28,000 bases of DNA, from the NCBI GenBank assembly GCA_002369155.1, contig DFEM01000026.1:1-28000 (forward strand), written 5' to 3'. Position numbers and translations under genes: made by a program. The notes below the pieces were generated by a model that worked only from the letters and a program-made list of their open reading frames with translations, ran no database searches and had not been told where the DNA came from. This document shows positions 24,377 through 28,000 of the stretch, in pieces. The first letter of the stretch is position 1. Every line of letters begins with the position of its first letter. Source of the stretch: Lachnospiraceae bacterium UBA3802 (GTDB taxonomy: Bacteria > Bacillota > Clostridia > Lachnospirales > Lachnospiraceae).

Positions 24377-24393
24377 ATTAAGTTTACATAATT

Positions 24394-25425
24394 ATGATAG
24401 CGATTAGTATACTTCAATGCATTTTGTATTTGTTTGTCATTCCCTTTTGCATGGGAATAACATTTACAAAACATTTTGATGAAAAATATAATACTGTCGG
24501 AAATATTTTAACCTGCGGCTTTTTAAGTGAACTGGCTGTTTTTCAGGTTCTTTTTCTTTTGTTCTATAAACTCGATAGAAACCTTGCAGAACTGACATGG
24601 GCATCTTCATCAATTCTTTTTGTGGTTTCGCTTGTTTCCATTATTTTCGGATTTAAATCTATAAAAAAGATTGCTTTGCCTAAATTTGATTTAGGTTTTC
24701 TGGTGTTTGTTTTATTCAGCGTTTACATGGTTGTAATGAGAAATTTACAGGGTGTAAATGACGGTGATGATTCTTTTGTTATAGGCAATGCTTTAACGAC
24801 CCTTACCACGAATTATTTTTATAAAATCGACTATTATACCGGAAAATTCATAACAAGCACATCTTATTCAAGACACATGCTTGCGTCCAATTCGATATTT
24901 ATTGCATTTCTTTCAAAGGTTACATTTATTCATCCTGCGATTCTTGCTCATCGTATCCTCGGAAGTTTTGTTCTTATTCTTCACAATGCGATTATTTACA
25001 ATATTTCCGTTCTTTTGTTTGATGATAAAAAAGAAAAATACAGAAGCGTATTTGCTTCTTTTGTTTCCCTTATGACCATATGGGATTTTCATTCTTATCT
25101 TACCGATTCGACTTTTATTTTATCGCGTGCATGGCAGGGGAAAGCACAGTTTGTTGCATTAAGCATTCCGTTTGCAATCATGCTTCTTTTGATGATAGGA
25201 GAGAATGCGGGTAAGAAAAATATTATTTATGTATTTATTGCCGTACTTTGCACAGCTTCCGTATCCATGACGCCTGTCGCGATTGTTCTTTTGACATTAA
25301 GTCTGGCTGTGGGAAGCGTGTGTGTCGGAATAGCCGTTAAAAAAATCGGTGTTATATTAAAGATGATTCCGGCACTTAGCCCCATGGCAGCTTTTGCGGT
25401 CTTGTTTTATTTGTTTTTAAAGTGA
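24394..25425 (+). CDS. DUF6077-like multi-pass membrane protein, N-terminal part
   Basis: The 343-residue protein has about nine hydrophobic segments. The first loop after segment 3-4 holds GVNDGDDSFVIGNALTT and KIDYYTGK; the mid part has SYSRHMLASNSIFIAFLSK, IHPAILAHRI and RAWQGKAQF. These patterns recall the DUF6077 family of large membrane proteins from Clostridia, probably glycosyltransferase-C-like. The product ends in a membrane segment and a TGA, and a second frame with the likely second half starts 14 nt later. Relatives I recall are one chain, so this may be a natural fission. GTTTACATAA precedes the start and no ribosome site is clear. It sits directly after the WbdD-like gene. Confidence 0.7.
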   Translation: MIAISILQCILYLFVIPFCMGITFTKHFDEKYNTVGNILTCGFLSELAVFQVLFLLFYKLDRNLAELTWASSSILFVVSLVSIIFGFKSIKKIALPKFDLGFLVFVLFSVYMVVMRNLQGVNDGDDSFVIGNALTTLTTNYFYKIDYYTGKFITSTSYSRHMLASNSIFIAFLSKVTFIHPAILAHRILGSFVLILHNAIIYNISVLLFDDKKEKYRSVFASFVSLMTIWDFHSYLTDSTFILSRAWQGKAQFVALSIPFAIMLLLMIGENAGKKNIIYVFIAVLCTASVSMTPVAIVLLTLSLAVGSVCVGIAVKKIGVILKMIPALSPMAAFAVLFYLFLK

Positions 25426-25439
25426 TTTGAGGAAAGATT

Positions 25440-26252
25440 ATGTTGGAAAGCAATCTCAATCCTTTTGAAATAATTAAATTATATTCAGGTAATACGACAT
25501 TCATGCTGATGTTCGCTCTTTCCCTTATTTACCTTTGGGTATTTGAAAAAGATAAGGTTAAGAAAGCGGTACTCGTAATTTTGTCGGTAACATTGCTTGT
25601 TCTTTTTGTGCTGCCTCCGTTTGCCTACTTTTTTATGGACAGAATGGATGAGAGCGGAACATATTATCGATTCCTTTGGCTTATACCGACAACGCTCGTA
25701 TCTTCTTATACCGTATTTTGCATTCTCAATCGATTCAAGAATAAATTTATCAAAACGGGTGCATTTGCGATTGTTACCGTATGTGTAATGATCGGCGGGG
25801 TTTTTATGTATGAATCGCCGACATTTTATGATGCAGAAAATCTTTATGAGATACCGGATTGTGTCATCGATATGTGTGACGATATTTTGATTTATGAAAG
25901 AGAGTACGAAGTTGTTTTCCCTGATGAAATACTTCAATATCCTAGACTTTACAGTGCTTATATAGTGATGCCTTACGGTTTTGAAATGCTGCAGTTCCAA
26001 TACGGTAGAAACGATGACATTCATGAGGAAATGATAAAGGATACTTTAAATGTTCCTTATCTTGCAGCCCTTTGCGAAGGCAAACACGTGCATTATATTG
26101 TAATTAACCAAAACAAAAAACTAGACGGTAAATTTGAAGATTACAATTACGAATTTGTCGGTGAATACGGCGATTACAGAATGTATAAATCCACAACGAT
26201 GTTTTTCGGTCCGTGGGAAGAATATGAGGAATGGTTAGCAGCCCATGAGTGA
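25440..26252 (+). CDS. DUF6077-like membrane protein, C-terminal part
   Basis: The 270-residue protein has three to four hydrophobic segments (about 17-34, 39-60, 72-92, 100-120) and an extracytoplasmic-looking C-terminal domain (about 125-270; YEREYEVVFPDEILQYPRLYSAYIVMPYG, then HYIVINQNKK). It is in a different frame from the upstream gene, and a stop at 25428 separates them in this frame, so it needs its own start. AGGA at 25430-25433 lies 6 nt before ATG 25440. Together with the upstream gene it would make a DUF6077-sized protein of about 610 residues. It overlaps the next gene by 8 nt. Confidence 0.72.
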   Translation: MLESNLNPFEIIKLYSGNTTFMLMFALSLIYLWVFEKDKVKKAVLVILSVTLLVLFVLPPFAYFFMDRMDESGTYYRFLWLIPTTLVSSYTVFCILNRFKNKFIKTGAFAIVTVCVMIGGVFMYESPTFYDAENLYEIPDCVIDMCDDILIYEREYEVVFPDEILQYPRLYSAYIVMPYGFEMLQFQYGRNDDIHEEMIKDTLNVPYLAALCEGKHVHYIVINQNKKLDGKFEDYNYEFVGEYGDYRMYKSTTMFFGPWEEYEEWLAAHE

Positions 26253-26994
26253 ACGAAAATTTGATACAAAACTTGTTCCGGAAAAGTTTTACGTTGATTT
26301 TTCCAAATTGCTTGCAGCGATATCTCATGTTTCAAAAAAGACTGCGGATTCTCATCTTTTGGAAAATGAAAAAAACTGGGGTGAGTATTTTTCAAAACAA
26401 AATACAGAGTATATCGAAAAGCAGTACGAACTTGAAATGCTTCAATACGGTTCGTACAGAAAAATCTTATCGAATATTTTTATGAAGAATCAAAAATTCT
26501 GTGCGGCGAGAAACAGCTGTGAAGTAATATCTGTTTATAACGCACTTGCCGATCTTAAACTTGTCGATGAGAATACATCTTTCCCAAAACTTTTGAATTA
26601 TTTCGAAAAGAAAGAAAGCATTTTAAAAGGTTATTTCGGTACATCTTTCTTTGGGCTTATCAAGTTTTTTAAAAAGTTTGATTTTCCGGTTGAATATTTA
26701 ATCGGAAAACACATAACAGAAGAAAACTTAAACAGAATTCAAAACGAATACGAGACATATATTTTTATGTCTTTTAACAATAAAGACAATATCGCGGATA
26801 TGATTCATACGATGAGTATCACCAAAGAAGAAAAGGGTTATTTCATTCATAATTCATATGCAAAACCCATTTTCTTTGAAAGCCTTTATGAGGCGGTTAT
26901 AAAATACAACGAAGTATTCGGGTGGGTTTCAAAGCCGATAATAGTAATGGGTATCAGAAAACCGGATGATTTGAATAAAAAAATAATATTATAG
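26245..26994 (+). CDS. Putative C39-like cysteine-peptidase-fold protein
   Basis: The 249-residue cytoplasmic protein (no signal peptide) has an N-terminal helical part (1-80) and then NSCEVISVYNALADL (90-104), which resembles the catalytic-Cys helix of C39/papain-like peptidases (C92). A later GYFIHNSY places H202 and N203 as possible His/Asn partners. The family identity is inferred from pattern only; I do not recognise close relatives. The gene overlaps the upstream gene by 8 nt (ATGAGTGA), which implies translational coupling. It could process or sense a protein or peptide linked to the envelope cluster. Confidence 0.6.
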   Translation: MSERKFDTKLVPEKFYVDFSKLLAAISHVSKKTADSHLLENEKNWGEYFSKQNTEYIEKQYELEMLQYGSYRKILSNIFMKNQKFCAARNSCEVISVYNALADLKLVDENTSFPKLLNYFEKKESILKGYFGTSFFGLIKFFKKFDFPVEYLIGKHITEENLNRIQNEYETYIFMSFNNKDNIADMIHTMSITKEEKGYFIHNSYAKPIFFESLYEAVIKYNEVFGWVSKPIIVMGIRKPDDLNKKIIL

Positions 26995-27004
26995 GATTTA
27001 GATT

Positions 27005-27784
27005 ATGAAAAAGAAACGTTTGAATTTTTATATTTTAATAACATTTTTGGCTTTTTTGCTTCTCGGAGGCTGTCAGAAGACTTTTAATTTTGACAGCGAC
27101 AATTCTGCAATAGTTCCCGACGGCATAAAAATCAATTACGAATCAGATGTTGAATTTAACATTAATGACGGTTCGAATTCCGTTATGGTTGAGACAGAAG
27201 AGTCTGATGAAGATTCAAATATAAAAGATGATGAATCGGATGATGATTCGAAGACGAACGATACAAATGCGGGTAATATTTTTGGAGATTCGAATACAAA
27301 TGATTCTGATGTAAGTAATAAAGATACTAATGATTCCGGTTCGGAAGATGATGTATTAGTTGATGCGAATGAAATGACTGATGATGTCAATTCATCTGAA
27401 TCGAGCAATATTGAAGGAGATATCGCATCGGATATAAGTGTTACCGAAGACGGCGAATACACTTCAAAAGAAGAAGTGGCATTGTATATACATTTATATA
27501 ATCATCTCCCCTCTAACTTCATCACCAAGAATGAAGCCAAGGATCTCGGATGGGACAGCGGTGCAGGCAATCTTAACAAAGTAGCACCGGGCAAAAGTAT
27601 AGGCGGGGATAAGTTTGGCAACAGAGAAGGCCTTCTTCCGAAGAAAGACAAGAGAGTTTATTACGAATGTGATATAGATTACGTTAAGGGAAAAAGAAAC
27701 GGAAAACGAATCGTATTTTCCAATGACGGTCTTGTTTATTACACGGAAGATCATTATCAGACTTTTGAATTATTGTATGAGTAA
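27005..27784 (+). CDS. Barnase-family ribonuclease lipoprotein
   Basis: The 259-residue protein has a lipoprotein signal (residues 1-23, lipobox LGGC with C23), a long Asp/Ser/Asn/Glu-rich tether (about 28-150) and a barnase-type ribonuclease domain (about 152-259). Barnase active-site residues all have counterparts: K27 as K175 in FITK, R59 as R207 in NREG, E73 as E221 in YECDIDY, R83 and R87 as R231 and R235 in GKRNGKRI, and H102 as H250 in DHYQTF. GKSIGGD and NLNKVAPG are also shared. It should cut RNA outside the cell, anchored to the membrane. AGGA lies 9 nt before the ATG. No barstar gene is seen in the window; one could lie beyond the right edge. Confidence 0.93.
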   Translation: MKKKRLNFYILITFLAFLLLGGCQKTFNFDSDNSAIVPDGIKINYESDVEFNINDGSNSVMVETEESDEDSNIKDDESDDDSKTNDTNAGNIFGDSNTNDSDVSNKDTNDSGSEDDVLVDANEMTDDVNSSESSNIEGDIASDISVTEDGEYTSKEEVALYIHLYNHLPSNFITKNEAKDLGWDSGAGNLNKVAPGKSIGGDKFGNREGLLPKKDKRVYYECDIDYVKGKRNGKRIVFSNDGLVYYTEDHYQTFELLYE

Positions 27785-27798
27785 ACGGATTTATTAAT

Positions 27799-28000
27799 AT
27801 GAGCTTAAAGAAATTCTTTGAAGATGAGAAAAAACAGAATATTTTGCTTCTTGCTTTAAGCGCTGTTGTAATGTGTTTATGGATTCCGTTGGCAATTACG
27901 AAGAATGTGGCTTATGACCAGGGTTATACGGTAGCCATGGTGCGACATTCTTTTTCGGATATAATACGTCTTTGCTCAAATGACGTTCATTCGCCGCTTT
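27799..28000 (+). CDS. GT-C type membrane glycosyltransferase, N-terminal fragment (runs off window)
   Basis: The ATG at 27799 opens a frame that stays open to the window end (67 codons). The product has a lysine-rich start, a membrane segment (about 17-32; NILLLALSAVVMCLWIPLAIT) and an external loop with YDQGYTVAMVRHSFSDIIRLCSNDVHSPL. This wording matches the first external loop of GT39/ArnT-like integral membrane glycosyltransferases, where an Asp in this loop is catalytic (compare DE/DQ-GYT and VHPPL). The ribosome site is weak. It is probably part of the same polysaccharide operon. Confidence 0.75.
   Translation, partial: MSLKKFFEDEKKQNILLLALSAVVMCLWIPLAITKNVAYDQGYTVAMVRHSFSDIIRLCSNDVHSPL

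Noticed and set aside
1..28000. Prophage, integrase or complete insertion sequence
   Set aside because: No integrase, transposase, capsid or terminase gene was seen, and gene order is that of ordinary chromosome.

Overview
The window is about 28 kb of AT-rich DNA. Its gene types and intergenic signals (HrcA/CIRCE heat-shock control, PadR-DUF1700-DUF4097 operon, GTG-poor genes with AGGAGG-type ribosome sites, a DUF6077-like membrane protein, barnase-like lipoprotein) point to a Gram-positive Clostridia member, most likely a Lachnospiraceae species related to Butyrivibrio, Roseburia or similar genera. The genus is an inference; no rRNA is present.

Layout. 1-2945 (+): the 3' part of alaS with a strong terminator, then maf and an XRE-type regulator. 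2940-7454 (-): a three-gene unit read leftward, a membrane diguanylate cyclase, an ABC-F ATPase and a PHP-HAD fusion phosphatase. 7484-10412: a divergent promoter region with a perfect CIRCE operator, then clpB and a duplicated terminator hairpin. 10441-12495 (+): an autoregulated-looking PadR, DUF1700 and DUF4097 operon. 12513-12875: a tRNA-Gly(GCC) gene followed by two GC-rich stem-loop repeat units interleaved with pieces that match the tRNA 3' end. 13032-13609 (+): a flavodoxin gene behind a promoter with two palindromic operators. 13690-15012 (-): a lipoprotein. 15192-17951 (+): a two-component system. 18167-20011 (+): a rhodanese-TtcA-like fusion and an AlkD-like DNA glycosylase. 20078-28000 (+): a surface-polysaccharide export region that runs off the window end.

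The last region is the most interesting as a system. A Wzm-type permease and a Wzt-type ATPase with a C-terminal extra domain are followed by a methyltransferase fused to a kinase-like domain. This resembles the O-antigen chain-terminating arrangement (WbdD with Wzm/Wzt-CBM) known from Gram-negative bacteria. After it come a two-ORF DUF6077-like membrane protein, a possible cysteine-peptidase-fold protein, a secreted lipoprotein with a complete barnase domain on a long acidic tether and no barstar in view, and the start of a GT-C type membrane glycosyltransferase. Short gaps and overlaps suggest one long transcript from a good promoter at 20078-20106.

The most unusual non-coding feature is the tRNA-Gly tail region (12572-12875), where 59-bp GC-rich hairpin units (the 43-bp core is about 74% GC in an AT-rich genome) sit next to fragments of the tRNA T-arm and acceptor end.
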